64,000 bases of DNA, taken from Pipra filicauda. Taxonomy: Eukaryota; Chordata; Aves; Passeriformes; Pipridae. The notes beneath the pieces were generated by a model. It was not told the DNA's origin. It ran no database searches and saw only the letters and a list, made by a program, of their open reading frames with translations. Made by a program: the position numbers and the translations under genes. Location: the NCBI RefSeq assembly GCF_003945595.2, contig NW_024104554.1, forward strand, positions 1,054,001-1,118,000, read 5' to 3'. Of this stretch, positions 15,346 through 31,776 are shown one piece after another (the first letter of the stretch is position 1; each line of letters begins with the position of its first letter).

Positions 15346-16459
15346 ATCATATTACTAATTTGGACTGAGAACAGTAAGATGAATTTTTCATGAGACATTT
15401 CAAGAGGAAAAATATGCTTTCAATGTCCTTTTTACTTACTCTCTGTTTTCATATTCTCTGTTGTGAGGGGAAGAGTAGCTGTGTAAGAAGTTGGGTTTGA
15501 AAAGCTTGCATTCATACTTTCTTCCACAAATTTGCAGAACAGCACCACAATGTCTCCTCATAGGCATCATCAATCCTACAATTGGGATTATTATAATAGT
15601 CCTATACATATAAAAATCCAAATCAAGTGGCATATGTTTTATCCTTGTGTTTCAGAGAAGCCATTAAATGTGAGTGTAATATACTGTCTAGCATTATTAA
15701 AGGGGCTTTATTAGAAAGTAGACTAAATCTCAAAGAAGATAAGTTACAAACAAGTTACTGTTGATGGATATAGCCTGCGTGAAACAAAAGATAACACACA
15801 CCTCCCACCATTCTAGCTGCAGTCATGATCCTCAGGTCCCAGTCCTCCCCTCTCAAAATGAAGATTTAGCATAGTCTCAGATGAAATTACTGCAATTGTC
15901 ATAAAAAAATGAACTTTTTTTCTCCTCCTTAATCAGAAGAAGAGAAATAGTTTCCTGCTCAGCAACTCTGTTTGCAAACAAAATGAAAAATCCAGAAAGA
16001 ATTAAAGCATTACTTAGTGCCAAGACTGCTATTATCCTGGAGTAATGCATTCTGTGTTTTTTAACAGTAGCTGAAATAAGGAGGAAACAGTGCTGGTAGA
16101 TGTTGCTTCCTTTCCATGCCTTCATCTGTCTGGAAAATGCTTATAAATTCATATTCATGAAAGAATTATAGTAAACTCTTCCTTATATTGCTTTCCAATT
16201 TGGACAGTACACTTTGAAATATCTACCCTCTACTTTTTTTAAGGGTGAAGTGTCTTATTAAGGTTGTCATTTTGCTTAGAGAAGTGTGAGGTCTTTAACT
16301 TTCAAACTCATACTATTATTTTATCATAGAGTTCTCATTTCTGTTGTGATTTTCTTCTTCAAAAAAGTACAAGAAATATCATTTGTAGGTTTTATACCTG
16401 AGAACTTGTTCGGCACGGTGCAGTACTTGACTCTAAATATATTATTTATTGAAAGCTGA

Positions 16460-18828
<2,369 letters not shown>

Positions 18829-19002
18829 CAATCACATGTGGGCATCCCGGGAATCCAGCTCATGGAATGACTAATGGCAGTGAGTTCAATTTAAATGATG
18901 TTGTCAATTTTACTTGCAATGCTGGATACTTACTTCAGGGTGCTTCTCGAGCACAGTGCCGGAGCAATGGGCAGTGGAGTAGCCCTTTACCCAACTGCCG
19001 AG
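18829..19002 (+). CDS. CSMD3: CSMD exon 4 of window: sushi module 4
   Basis: A 174-nt phase 1-1 exon (acceptor ttctaacag, donor GTAAGA). One sushi module opening with the canonical CGHPGNPAHG; cysteines at 4, 30, 44 and 57, Trp50. Two sequons, N16-G-S and N27-F-T, the second just before Cys30, make this one of the more glycosylatable modules in the set. Confidence 0.96.
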
Positions 19003-22000
19003 GTAAGAAACTATCTCTTACATTCTTTGTTCTCTAATTACTTATTTCAGGCATGATCCTCCTTTACCCTACCTTCAAAATACCAGGATATACTTCATAA
19101 GCCTGACCTTTGGGAACTTATTGCCATCTTTATTTTTTTTCCTTTCTATATTGGAAATTTTAGTTAGGGCTGGGTATTGGGGAAGCCTAGGCTTTTCAGT
19201 ATTTTACCTTAAAGCTCTGACTGCAATCCCTAGCATTTAGTTTATAAACATATAAAGTGAACTTTGTATCAGAAAACTTATATTACCTTAATAAATCACA
19301 GTTGGCTGTCTAGTATGAACTAGGTGCATTTTGGTATACTTTCCATAAACGATTGATTACTCCTATTAAAACATAGTTATGCAGTTGAATATTTATACAT
19401 TAAAGCACTATTATTTTTTCTGTATTTCCTAGCAATATCTGAGATATGTTCATAACTTCTGTACTTGATTTTTCTTTCCCCACAAAAAAAAAAGTGAGAT
19501 TTAATTCTGATTGGTTTTCTTGCAAAGACTTTTCTGAGCTTAATTACTGGTATGCTATGGGTAAATTAGACATGTTTGAGAGATCAGAATGAAGCAAGTG
19601 GTTTGTGTTATGAGAAAATGTGTATCAAATGTACATATTAGGGATGGACAAAGAGAAACCATTTTAAAACACAATCTAGAATTCTCAGATTGATTTATTT
19701 ACCCAGATGCCAGTAATGTAATTAAGAATAAAAGGGAAGCAAGTCTCTGAAATTAGCCTGTTTTCACTCCTTCCATTATGACAACTGTTTTAATTTCTTT
19801 TCTTTAACTTTTGGCTATCATTGCAGAATATGGACATAATATCTAGTCTTTGCTCTGTTCCACCAATATCTTTATCAGACACCTACAGTCCGTTCACTGG
19901 TTTGTTGTTTCAATGTCATATGCCCCAAAATAGCTTCTACTGGTGTAGTACATGCTTTCTCAATGCTGAATCCAATAAGATATCGCACATTATTTTCTTC
20001 TAAATCACTGAGGCAGACTGAATATCTTCTGACTATGAAATAGATGCAAATTGACAGAGAGGTGAAAGGCAAGACATGAGGTGAATCATGTAAAATATAC
20101 TGAAAGCTCTCAACGGCCTGGAGAAAACGTCCTGAGATACTGTATATCCTTCAGTGCTTTTTTCTTGAAGGCTCCAGAAGGAAATGTAGGTTCTAATTTA
20201 TGGCTCTAATTTAAAAATGTTGTTCCTGGTCATAGTCAAAGCTGGAATTGACTGGGTTCATTTACAAATTTTAATAAGTGCTAATTTCCAAATATGTAAA
20301 CCAAAACCGTATTAAAAAATGCTTAGTGTCTGGAAAGAATGTGATTATTATGCCCGCTATGGAACATGCAAAGAAATAGAACACAAAAATTTCTCCAGAA
20401 ATGCAGTGGCTAGTAAGCTTTTCTTGAGTATTTTCTTTCACAGGAAAAATGTTCAATCAATGTAAGTATGCTTTTTGTTCTTTGTAACTTGTCCTTTATG
20501 GGCTAAAGGAAATTGCAGTCAGCGAAGTCATGCTAAAGATACAAACATTGGGACTAATAAGAAGTTAACTTCAGCTATTGTACCTTTATTATCTCCACCT
20601 GTTGGTTTATTAAAAATCTTATTGTATTACAATTGTTGTTCCTAAGAATAATAATTATCTTTGGTGATTAGCTCATCATATTGTTTCAGAGCTGGCTGAT
20701 GCAATTTCAAGCTCAGTGTGTGTGGAATTAGATCTTTCATTCTCATTAAAACAATAAAGAGATGGCAATTCCCTCAGTCACTACCCTCAGAATTTATTCA
20801 AGTGAGTTAACTAGCATAGCAATATAATTATTGGAACAGAGAAACAGGAATTAGCAAACTGTTTCTATTTAGGCTCGTGTATTTTTTTTCCCTTTCATAC
20901 TGCTTCGTTTTGCTAGACTTTAGTGAACGAACTCCTCCATCTCATCTGTGAGGCATTTAAGTGAGATTTTATTTGTTGAAAACACACTTTTACACTTATC
21001 CTGTAGATGCAGCCTGAATCTGCTCTGTTTGACTGTCAGAGGGAGACATTGAGTAGCTCGGCTGAAACTCAAGCCCATTTACAATCTGAGTTACTCAACT
21101 ATTTACACTGAACTCTAGTACATTCCTTAAAAGGAAAACAAATCAAAGTGAAAGAGGAAAAACAATGCAATGACTGAGAAGATTTAAAAAATAAGAACCC
21201 AAGAATTAGGACACTTACAGTTACTACAACATTTCAGTTGTCTCTCCTGTCCACTTTTATTTTCCTTTTTTAATTTATCACATGAATTTGTGTTTGATCT
21301 AGGCCAATTTATGGTCTGAAATCTTGTTTAGGGAGATTGGTTTTCTGAAAGGAGTGAGTATTATAGATGCAACTCTGCCAAGATCCATTCACTTAACCAT
21401 GGGAAACTCCTACCAGAACAGTGACCCAGAGTTCCTCAGTTGAGTATCTACAGTTTTGTCTATTCTCATGCAGATGGTGTAAACCTGGACTTTTGCTAAT
21501 CACTCAGTGTTTCTTCACTTTGTTCTTCCCTTCACTTAGTATTTCTTTCTCTATAGCAACATATATTTTTCAGTGAGTGTCTTGTGTCTCTTCCATCACA
21601 AACTGTGAGGATCCAATTAGTTTTGTCACTTCCTCTTTTGTTCCCCCTTCCATGCACCCCGTGAGAACCTAGAGCACTTTGCTAGCTGGCAGTCACCAGC
21701 TGTAGCTGCTCACCTCAGGGACTGAGTTTAACTGATTTAAACTGTTTGAAAAAGATGTCATGAAGTTTGCAAATTCTCTAAGAAACCTAATTTTGGCTTC
21801 TAGAGAGGAATATACTGTCTAAAGTAAAAATAACTGTTGTAAATATGTTTGTGCACCAAAAGATATTCAGTCGTTGCATAAAGGGAATAGTAACTTCAGT
21901 TTAAGCTTGTCAGCGTTAGAGTAGTTCTATACCATTGACCAGCTACATGCATCTCTGATCTAGAAATTTGGGAGATTCTTACTTCTTACTTACATTTAAA

Positions 22001-22344
22001 ATGTCCTATTGTCTAGATAGTTGGTATTGTTTCTTATTTTAAGCTAGCACAGTGAGTTGACCTTGTAATTGGTATGTAGCAGTTTCTCTCTGTTGTTCCT
22101 TTCTTCTCACTTTGTTTTTGTTCTCTGGTGTGCATTTTCCACAGGGCTGCAGAAATTATCTACTCCTTTATACACCACTCTCTCTTCTAAACTCAGTGTT
22201 CCCTTTGTTGCTTTTCAGTTTTCTTATTTTTTTTCCCATTTTTTTTTATTTATTTTTGTGTGTGTGGCCTCCTCTCTGGTGTATTTTGCCCTTTCCTAAG
22301 TACATTTTCGGGAAACACAAAGTTCCCACATGGACTCAACTGTG

Positions 22345-22668
22345 ATTTGAAGAGAGATGGAGGGTTGGGGTTGTTCAGCCTAGAGGAGAGAAGGGGAATT
22401 TTGCTGATCATCTACTCTTATCTAAGGCAGAATGTGAAAAAAGAGGGCTAGACTTCTCACTGGTGCCCACTGCAAGGACGTGATGCAAAAGGCAAAAATA
22501 AAACATAAGAAAAAGCTTCTTAAATGTAAGAGTGGTAAAACACCCAAACAGATTTCCCAGAGACATTGTGGAGTGTCCATTCTTATCAACATTCAAAACC
22601 TGGCTGGACAAAGCCCTGGGCAAACTCTTTAGCTGTCCCTTTCAAGTTCAAGTATTCTGTGATTCTGT
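22345..22668 (+). mobile_element. CR1 LINE 3' tail, sense
   Basis: Starts in CR1 sequence reading ggttggggttgttcagccta and continues through the divergent 3'UTR to attctgtgattctgt, the characteristic CR1 terminal octamer tandem. A 5'-truncated copy of about 320 bp. Confidence 0.9.
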
Positions 22669-23076
22669 ACAATTTATGACTAAAGACTACATATACACCA
22701 ACTATATTGCTTAATGAATTGATTAGAACTTCACTAAAGCAAGTAATAGCACTTCTTTTGGCATATGACTTTACTTATAAAATCGCCTTTTATTTAATGA
22801 GTGGAAAATATTTGTTCTAAAGTTCATTGTTATTGATGAATTATGAATTTGTGTACAAAGAAAGTAAATCTTTCAGGTCCTTAAATATTCTGCTGGGAAA
22901 GGACTGATGTTCCTAGCAAAACTGTGTCATTTAATCCAACAGAGGTTTTACATATGACCTTTCTTTCGAACCTCACTTGAGTTCACCTGAGTAAATAATG
23001 AACTTGGCTTCACTTAGTTGAGACTCTATATGAAGTACTACAAATTAAAGATTGCTGCTTGAAGCTATTGAAGAAG

Positions 23077-23119
23077 TTTTGTTTTATTTTATTTTATTTT
23101 ATTGTATTTTATTTTATAT
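23077..23119. repeat. (TTTTA)n simple repeat
   Basis: About 43 bp of TTTTA pentamers with one substitution (attgta) and a divergent 3' end. Confidence 0.9.
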
Positions 23120-23996
23120 TAATGTTGCAACTGAGCTACCATGCATGCACAGTATACCTTGATACTTACAGAAAATAAATCTGGGCAGTTCTTAGGCACC
23201 CCTTTGCAATGATACGTTGCTTCAATCTGTTGTGGCAGCAGCAGGTTAACCAATTAACTACGGGCAAGAAGTTTACCAAGGAAATTATATGAGGTTTCTT
23301 GGCTGACAAAAAAGCAATGCACACAAAAGATCATATATGCTACTTCTATGAAACAAAGGATTTCAATATGTTTGTACACTGAAAGCATTGAACTGTTTTG
23401 CAATGATATTTCCCTCTATTCCAGAATGCTGTTATTTTGGTAATTTAAGAATTATTTAGTCTGTTCTATTTACCTGTTTTGGTTCAGCAAGTGAGACTTT
23501 TAATCTCTAAAAATGTATGCATTTATTTAATATTGGATTTGGACCTGTGCTCTGAGGTAACACGATCTTTAAAATACCTATGCCTCGGAAAAACTATGTT
23601 CCCACTGTTTCTGTCGCAAGTGAAAAAATGGCATATTGTGGTGTTCAGGTACTTTGTGAGATAGAAACCCCAAATTTTTTGAATTATTTAAACAATAGTA
23701 TCTGTTTTAAATTTTATATTTAATCCTCTTGATATATTTAGTATTTTTTTAAGATTTACAGTAGTCTTGTCTGGAATGTCAAGGTTATTGAATTATGATT
23801 TTAAACTCATAATTTGTGAGATAGAACATTTTCCTCTCTACCCTTATTTATTTGATAAAGAATAGGTCAAGTAGTCAGTTGCTTGCCTTTAAACTGGAAT
23901 CAAATGGCATCAGAAAATTTCCAATACCCAAATCTCTGTTCTTTTCTGCAAACCTGCCTGAGTAGGACTTGGTGAACCTGAATGTGCTGTACCAGA

Positions 23997-24022
23997 GGAT
24001 TTAGTATGAAAATACTAAATCC
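23997..24022. repeat. Perfect 11-bp inverted repeat, 4-nt loop
   Basis: ggatttagtat, a gaaa loop, then atactaaatcc: a perfect stem capped by a GNRA-type tetraloop sequence on the + strand. Intronic; no U-tract or other context suggests function. Confidence 0.75.
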
Positions 24023-25560
24023 TAAACCAAGCATGTTCAGTGTGGATTTTTTTTTTTCATTAGCAGTTTGGAACCACTTTCTATTTTGTCTTTGGAAGCA
24101 CAGAATGACAATCTCTATGCTTTCTAATTTTCATTATGACAACCACCAAAATGAGAACTGAATCAGATGGTCTCATCAGAGCTCTGCACTCCTGATTGTG
24201 CTGCAGGTCATTTTTCCATGTATTATACTACCATATTAAACACCACACTTAACCACATCTTCTAGAATGCAAGTATTTGCAAGAAGAAGATTTTCTTGTT
24301 AGGATTTCTTTGCTTTGGCATTGGATAGACTGGCCTATCACTTACTGCCTGTATTAAGGCAGAGTCATGTCTTTTATCTTCTTATAAATGAGATTTAAGA
24401 GCTTTTTTCCTATGAAAAATATGCTTCTTAAAACTTGAAATATTTTGCTCAGAGGATCTGTTTGGCAAAGTTGTGAAGGTGTGTGTTAGCTCACATTCTT
24501 CAGTCTCTATCAGTAAGTTCAGGCTATTTATTAGTAATAAAGAATTCAAGTCTCTATTTATACTGCTTTTGTGCTGATTTTCTTTATCTCATTACTGATA
24601 GTTTCTTGAAAAGTTTAATTAGACTTTTTTGTCTTATCAAGAATCTAGTATCTACAAGGAATGCCCAATTTTATTGTGCTTTCTTTAGTGAGTATATAAT
24701 TTGAACCATCATTCCTTCACTGACAAGAAAAATAACCTTTCTGATGGCAGCTGATAGAAAGGTGGGAAAAATTGAGACTGATGACCAATTCTTCTCATCC
24801 CTAGACAAAGCAGCTCTGAATTTAGCAATTTTTCATCTATGATGGTATCAAGGATTCATATAAGCTGAGAAATGTTGTGTTTTGTTCAGTTTTGTTTTTC
24901 CAAAGTCAGAGGCCTTTGTTGTGGCTTTTTTATACTTTAAATGTCAGAGATAACTAATCCATTCATGTTAATAGCGTGTTGATATCCTTCAGAAGGATAA
25001 TTAGCACTAAGTTTCCTAAATAAAGAGGTGAGGTGCCATGGGAGATGCTATGAATTTTCTGAGATATTTAGCTGAATTTGGCAGAGATGACACACAACTT
25101 AGAATTATTTCTGCACGTCTCTGAAGGGAAATCTTCCTGAAATCAGGCAAAGACACCTCAAAAGGTAGTAGAAACATCTTTTGAGGCAACTGAATAGAGT
25201 TCCTCTTCCATGTGAAAAACAATGCTCTGATTAAGAAAAAATTATAAAAAGACTTTAAGACATGACCCCGGAGTTTCTACTATTCTGACAAAAGTTATTG
25301 TGTTGATACTACTTGTACGTAGATGCCCACAAATGAATTTGCATATAGACAAAAAATGTAGAGAAAAATAATAGGTAAGTATTTTATCTTTCTGATCAAT
25401 TTTCTATTGTAATACCTGGCAAAATCTGAGAAGTTATCATTCTTGCATATTGTTGACTTTGAATTGAACTTTACTAAAATTTCATTTACTGGCAATTTTG
25501 TCACTATGCTTGCATAAGCACTGCTTTCAAAAGAAAGAACTTGTCATAAAGTCAGAGTGA

Positions 25561-25602
25561 ATTCTCTATTCTTTATTCTCTATTCTGTATTCTTTATTCA
25601 CT
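25561..25602. repeat. Heptamer tandem array ATTCTNT x6
   Basis: Six 7-bp units (attctct, attcttt, attctct, attctgt, attcttt, attcact). They resemble the CR1 3' terminal repeat but have period 7 rather than 8, and no CR1 body lies next to them. Confidence 0.8.
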
Positions 25603-27210
25603 GAGTGTCAGTCCCTATATATGTTCTAGATACCAACATTAATGCAATACTTTTCAAATAAAAAAAGTTTAAAAATACTGTTGATCAGATATGAAACTTT
25701 ATAAAAGAAACTTAAGATTGTTTCTGTCATGAAAGAAGAAAAAAAGAGTGTGAACAAGAAATGAAAACTGCGAATTATGTACTTTTTTGATATTCATTCA
25801 ACTTTTTAACAGAAAGCTGCCCTAAAGGACTCTGACATGGTCTTTTCACTTCTTTGTCCTCAAGGGTTTGAATCTACTCAGTGTGAGATTCCAAAGTTAT
25901 CAGGGCAGACTTGAAGCATTCTCCAGCTTTTCTCAGAAGACTAAACCGAGACTGCCAGAATTCATTTCCCATGTAACCCTTGACAGGTGTCATTGAGAGA
26001 AAGCAATCTCCGTCTGCTCTCACTGTGATTTACAACTGAGTCCCCAGGGTGAAAGGCAATCAGGGAAAATACTGCCCTAGTTCTGTATGCCGACCAACTC
26101 AAACTCTTTTCTAAAGTACTCCTTACTGCAGACCTTCTTAGCAACAGCACACTTGTGTATATATTTAAAAATCTATAGCTGATCTTAAATGGCACTGCAG
26201 GCATAATTTTGCTTGCTCTTTAACTTGAGGGGAAATATTCTCTTGCATAATCATTTGATAAGACTTCATATATGATGCGAGAATTTCGTTGCACAGAGCA
26301 CATGCTTAAATTATGCATTCAGTGACTATTCTGTATTTCATTCATCACTAATCTGTCTAAACAAATACTCCTGGTACAAGAATGAGAACTCTGTATCACA
26401 CAGACAAATTGATACTTTGGGACTGCAGTATATTCCTTGAACGTTCCATATTTCTGGTTTGCATGGAGTATTAAGTTTTTCGGTTCTCCCTACTGACTTG
26501 CAAAGATAGTTTTGTTAGAATTGCTTTTTGGTAGCATATCTTCATGTAACATATCTTCATCTTTCTAATACTGACTTTCCATAAGCTAACTTAGCACGCT
26601 TACCTGTTAAACATCACAAGAAACTAAGCCTGACAAACAGTATGAATCTTGTCCTGTAGCTTGGGAATGTGTGTCCTCATGCAAATTTCCTCTAGTTTTT
26701 TGTGTTTGTTAATGAAATCTCACTGTAAAAATGTATACACTACTTAAGCTACACATGCCGAATTTTTAGTACTATAGTCCTGACCTAAAATAAATGTGGA
26801 TGATACTAAATGCAGGCTACTAAACATGCACCTATACTGTGGATCTATGTGAGTACAGCAAGGAGTCCTAGTTGCACCAGGCTAAAATATCTAATGCAGA
26901 AAAATTTTGAATATGATTGATATATTCATAAATGATATTAATTCACATTTGGACTATTGGGGTAGGAGTGTAATATTTTTCCAGAGGATTTTTAAGGTCA
27001 TAAAACACAATTCCATACTTTTTACCCATACAGAGATTATTTAAAGAAAGAGCTGCTCTTACTGGTATAGTTGCTAAAATAGGTAGATATCAGTAGAATA
27101 GAAAAGTGCTATTTTGATGCAGTTACTTTTTGATATGCAGTTTCATTGAAAATTGGTGTACTGATTAGAACATGGGCATAGATCTCAGAAGATCTGAGTT
27201 TAGTTCTGTG

Positions 27211-27240
27211 CAGTTGAGTACAGCTGAGTACAGTTCAGTA
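27211..27240. repeat. 10-bp direct repeat, three copies
   Basis: Three contiguous 10-mers: cagttgagta, cagctgagta, cagttcagta. Each differs by one or two bases. Confidence 0.8.
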
Positions 27241-28470
27241 CAAATATTCCATACAACCCTGAATATCAGCTTTTGATATGATGGATCACAATGCTGATAT
27301 TGTGTTATTGTGAAGTTGGGAATCAAATTACCATATAAGAGCAGTTTTAGCTAAATAGAATTATTTTGAAATATTCATTTCTGCATTTGAAATTAAATCT
27401 ATCTGTATTTTTAAACTAAAGAGTGCTCTGGCATGGGAGCTTAATTGCCTCTACTTATTTAGAAGGTTCTCCAACAAGTTTTTCATCTGGTCCAAGTGGC
27501 ACATTCATAGGAATTGTTTGGAGCATGGTTCAGGGGTTAATATAGACAGCAGGACCATTCCTCATAAGCGGTTCAGAGAAATTCTCCCTAGTCTGGAGAG
27601 TAGCAGAGCACAACAGCATAGACATAGCGACCGTCTACTGGCTTCATGCCAGAGGACAAGTGCAGGCAATTAGATGTAGATTCATATGTTTCAGAATGTA
27701 TATACATATGTGGAAAAATTGAGTTTAGGGACATGTTTCTACAAGGCAACTTATAACTACGCAGAGAACGCAGGCTACTTCCAAAAGCAGAAGCTTTACA
27801 ATGGCATCTACCCAGCACTACGTCACGTGCAACTGCTTAAGAAACAGGGTTAATTGGGATGCAGCATGTGGTGCTTCTGGGAACTGTGCTACTTTCTGTA
27901 AGAAAGAATTGCACTGTGAATACAGACATATGAGCTCATTCAGATCTTGGTTAGTATTTTGGTAAGGCTTCCTGTCAGCGTACTGTACATTTTACAGACT
28001 TTCACATGCATCCTTGTGCTACAGTGGTAGTTATATTCCCAGTGAAAGAATTAGACTTAGCTGATAGTGACTAGTAATCATTGAAAAAAAGCAGTAACAA
28101 AGAATATGTAATGTTATTTAAACTATAAACTGATTTACTTTTAATTTGGATTCATTCACATAAAATTACGTAGAAGACCAAACTAATCCTACCAAGAGAA
28201 TGATAAAATATTCTTCCAATTTCCCTTTTATCTTTGAACTTGTATGTCCAAGACTATTACAAGTACTGGAGTAAAATCTTAGTATTACTTTCAAAGCAAA
28301 AAAATATAAAGACTTACTTAGAGTCAACATATCTGATATTTAAGCCAAATAAAACCCACAAAGGATATCATACGGACCACATCATGAGCTGCTAGTAAAG
28401 TAATGAAAATAATTGTTACTCTTATAATATTGCTATTATGCATCAGTAATGAATACTGTTTGTCCTACAG

Positions 28471-28659
28471 TGGTGAACTGTTCTGATCCTGGCTTTGTGG
28501 AAAATGCAATTCGGCATGGACAGCAGAATTATCCTGAAAGTTTCAAATATGGAACAAGTGTGGCATACCATTGCAAGAAGGGCTTTTATCTGTTGGGCTC
28601 ATCTGCACTGACCTGTAAAGCTAATGGATTATGGGATAGATCATTACCAAAGTGTTTGT
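28471..28659 (+). CDS. CSMD3: CSMD exon 5 of window: sushi module 5
   Basis: A 189-nt, 63-codon phase 1-1 exon (acceptor tgtcctacag, donor GTAAGT). Sushi module with cysteines at 4, 35, 49 and 62 and Trp55. The opening NCSDPG is shared with the equivalent CSMD1 module as I recall it, and so is the longer first loop (here residues 9-30, including HGQQNYPESF). N3-C-S is a possible but sterically awkward sequon, since it contains Cys4. Confidence 0.95.
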
Positions 28660-31600
28660 GTAAGTATTCATTCAGTTGGATTAGTATTAAAGAGTGCTGC
28701 ATGATTTCAAATCATGATAAACAAAAAAAAAAGTGTAACCATCTGTTGAAGAAAAAAATTGAACTTTAGGATCAACACATTGCAAATTGTGTGTCTCACT
28801 AAGAAAACATTAAGACAAGATATCATGCAACTTGCCATTATTAAAAATGTGTTTACAGGGAACTATGGAAATATTATTTCTAATGTCAGAAAATTAACAT
28901 TAATTTCCCTTTTTGTTGAATTGTTAAGATATCTGAAAACTAGGGAAATCTAAAATTATTATTTGTATGTTATAATTTAGATTGATAGTCTAAGACCATT
29001 AATGCCTCTATCAGATGATTTTTTTTTCAGACTTATTGAAGTGTATGCGTGAGAACGAATCTGTGAAATGTTGTGTAGAAAAATTTTGCTCAAGAGAGTC
29101 TTTTCATAACAACACTTCATACTTTCTCAATCATTTTTTCCTCAGAGAGGGAGGAAATTTTCTGGTGTTTCCTATAATCAATTCAGTGAACTGCAGATCT
29201 TTAAAGAAGAACAGTTTGGCTGACTAATTTCCATTGAGATATTTTTCTTCTCTGGTCACTATTAATGTGTTGACATGATTTCTAATTTACAATGCAATTA
29301 TAGGAAATAATAAATGAAATTGAAGTATACTTTAATGTGAAACACATCAGATTATTTTAAAATTTTGCTTTAAAAATTGTGATTTTTTTACTAAAATTAT
29401 TTTTTATGGATTTATACCAGAGCAATAAATGTTACTAGGTTAGTGAATTTATTTCTTTGTTATGTCTGGTCTTCATACTATTATGTATCCAATATTGACA
29501 TGACCCAAGCAGTTTTGTTTTGGTTTTTCACAAAAATCTGCACTTTCAATATCTGTGAATAAGAGCTATAACCTGAAAAAATGGATTTATACACATTTCA
29601 ATAGTAAAATCATTAGGCAAAATATAGCATTTTAAATACAAAAAAGCTGTATACATTTTTCACTTGGCAAGAACATTTGACTGATGCATGCATATTCCTC
29701 ACTTTTTGTATCTTAGAAAAACCATTATAAAAGTCCGTGGCCCAAATCTGTCAGTAATCCCTTCCTACTTCCAAGACTGGAGTTTCAGTGTGAAGAGATG
29801 CTCCTTATGCGAGCGGCAAAAGAGGATGGAGTATCTAAATCACCTAGAATAGCTACCCATCTTTCCACATCAAGTGTTTTGGAAGTTTGATAGCATTTAT
29901 ATGACTTTCTGCTCAAAAAAGTCATAGACAGAGCTCAAAAAAAAAAAATCATAAGTATCCATCCTTTTAGAATAGGAATTCATGACCTTTCTCTGGGGAC
30001 TACTGATCAAGTCCATAGGAACTTTCAAATAAGCCTGGGAGGTGCCTATATCCCTCAATCATCTACCACATTAACTCTTGCTACTTTGCTGTTAGTGGGC
30101 CGAAACACCATCTGAACCCTAAGTATCACTGGGACAAATTAAATTTCTTTCCTCTAAGGAAAATTCAATGAAATGATTAGGGCTCTTGGTGAGAGAAAAA
30201 TCTGTTTATCTATTCACAGATTAAGTCACTCAGAGCTTTTTCAAGTACTATAAGAGAGATGTGGTTTTCAAAAGTTATCAGTGATAATCTCTTTTTTTCA
30301 GGTGTGATTTTTTCAAGATTGATTTTGGTGATAGGACACAGTGCTTGGAGAGGCAGTTGAGATAAGTTTTGAACCCAAAGTAGACACAGTTTACCATGAA
30401 CAATTCTAGTTCAAGAGTAAACAAATGGAAATTTCTGACATTGCTCTTTTATATGTAAGGCAATAACTACATGTGTCATTGCTTAAAAATGAATCCTTCT
30501 TTTCTTCATCATAATTTGGGAAAAAATTCATGCTACTCACTACAAATCATTATAAACCTACATTAAGGTTACCTATGTGTGATTTTATTCCATAAAATCT
30601 GATCACTCACTGCAGCTCCTTCCGGAATTGTGGCAGGACTCGCATTTCCATGGTACTGATGTAAGCTCATTAAGGTAACTGATCTGGCTCAAAATGAAAC
30701 ACTGTTTTTTTCCGTGGGAGTACTGTTCAGCCAGACCAGTTTCCTGATTTGGCTTACCATTTGCTACAGGAACAATTAAGCCAACCCAAGGAAAATAAGA
30801 AAAACACACAGCACTGACCAGGACCACAAACCTTGGCAGAATCCACTGTGCAGTCAGATCGACATTATCATGGGATCTGGTATAACAGAGAAAATTTTGA
30901 TATGTCAGAAATAGTCATCAGAAAAATATTTTTTTTTCTAAGAAGACATTTTAATCATAGATAATTCTTTTGAGTAGCTTATCACGCTGCTAAAGTTCAA
31001 ATGGTCTATTTAAATGCTGCCTGTTCATGTGACTGTTTACTAAATTTATGCAAAATTTTTCTTTGTTATTTCTTTCATTATTGGATGACCTAATTTTTAT
31101 ACAAAAGGCATTAAGAATATGATTTCTTTAAGATGGCTTATTTTTCCTCATATAACAGATCTGAACTCCTTGTTTGCTAGTTATTATGTACCAAAACTTT
31201 TTATCTGATTTTTTTTCTCAAAGAAAAGTTACATATTTAACTTAACCATAAATATGATTAAAAAATTACAAAAATGTTCAGTAATCCATTTTCCTCTTGC
31301 TCTGTCTGGTGCAACACATTGCTATAGTAATAATACAGAATATTATATTTCACTATACTGCTTAAACTGTATCTAATTATTTTATAGACATGATAGAGCT
31401 ACTTACCATTATCATATCTGTAATATGTTAGCATATTGCAACATTAACCATATTTGGTTTATTCTTTCCTAACTGTAACTCAAATAATGTGTACTGTTTG
31501 TAGGAAAGGACAGGAATGAATGAGGAAAGAGAGCTCTATATTTTCAGAGAAAGTCTGAATTGGATGGGTTAGTCTTATACGAAGTTTTACATGAAGCTTT

Positions 31601-31776
31601 GTGTTTAATCTTACAAATGACCAGTAAATCTATAGCAACAGCAAAACTGAAGATATGAAAGAGTTGAAATCCAGACAGAAGTGTATGTTGTGTGGAACCA
31701 GCCTTATATTTAAAGGTTTTAATAGGTCCTTTTTCTGTGCCATGAAACCATAATATTGTGGTCTTTCCTTTGTTAG
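28660..31776 (+). other. Intron, 3.1 kb
   Basis: AT-rich intron between GTAAGT and a cctttgttag acceptor. I see no interspersed repeat that I can name. Several short ORFs are chance. Confidence 0.75.

Larger units (their letters stand above)
19003..28470 (+). other. Intron, 9.5 kb (longest complete intron in the window)
   Basis: Contains a CR1 3' tail (22345-22668), a TTTTA simple repeat (23077-23119), a short perfect hairpin (23997-24022), a heptamer array (25561-25602) and a decamer triplicate (27211-27240). A GC-richer patch near 21600-21730 is unassigned. No exon-like frame with sushi spacing was found. Confidence 0.75.

Noticed and set aside
15877..16125. 82-codon minus-strand ORF with a hydrophobic stretch
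   Set aside because: No family recognised, no donor signal at its end, and AT-rich sequence readily yields hydrophobic chance frames.
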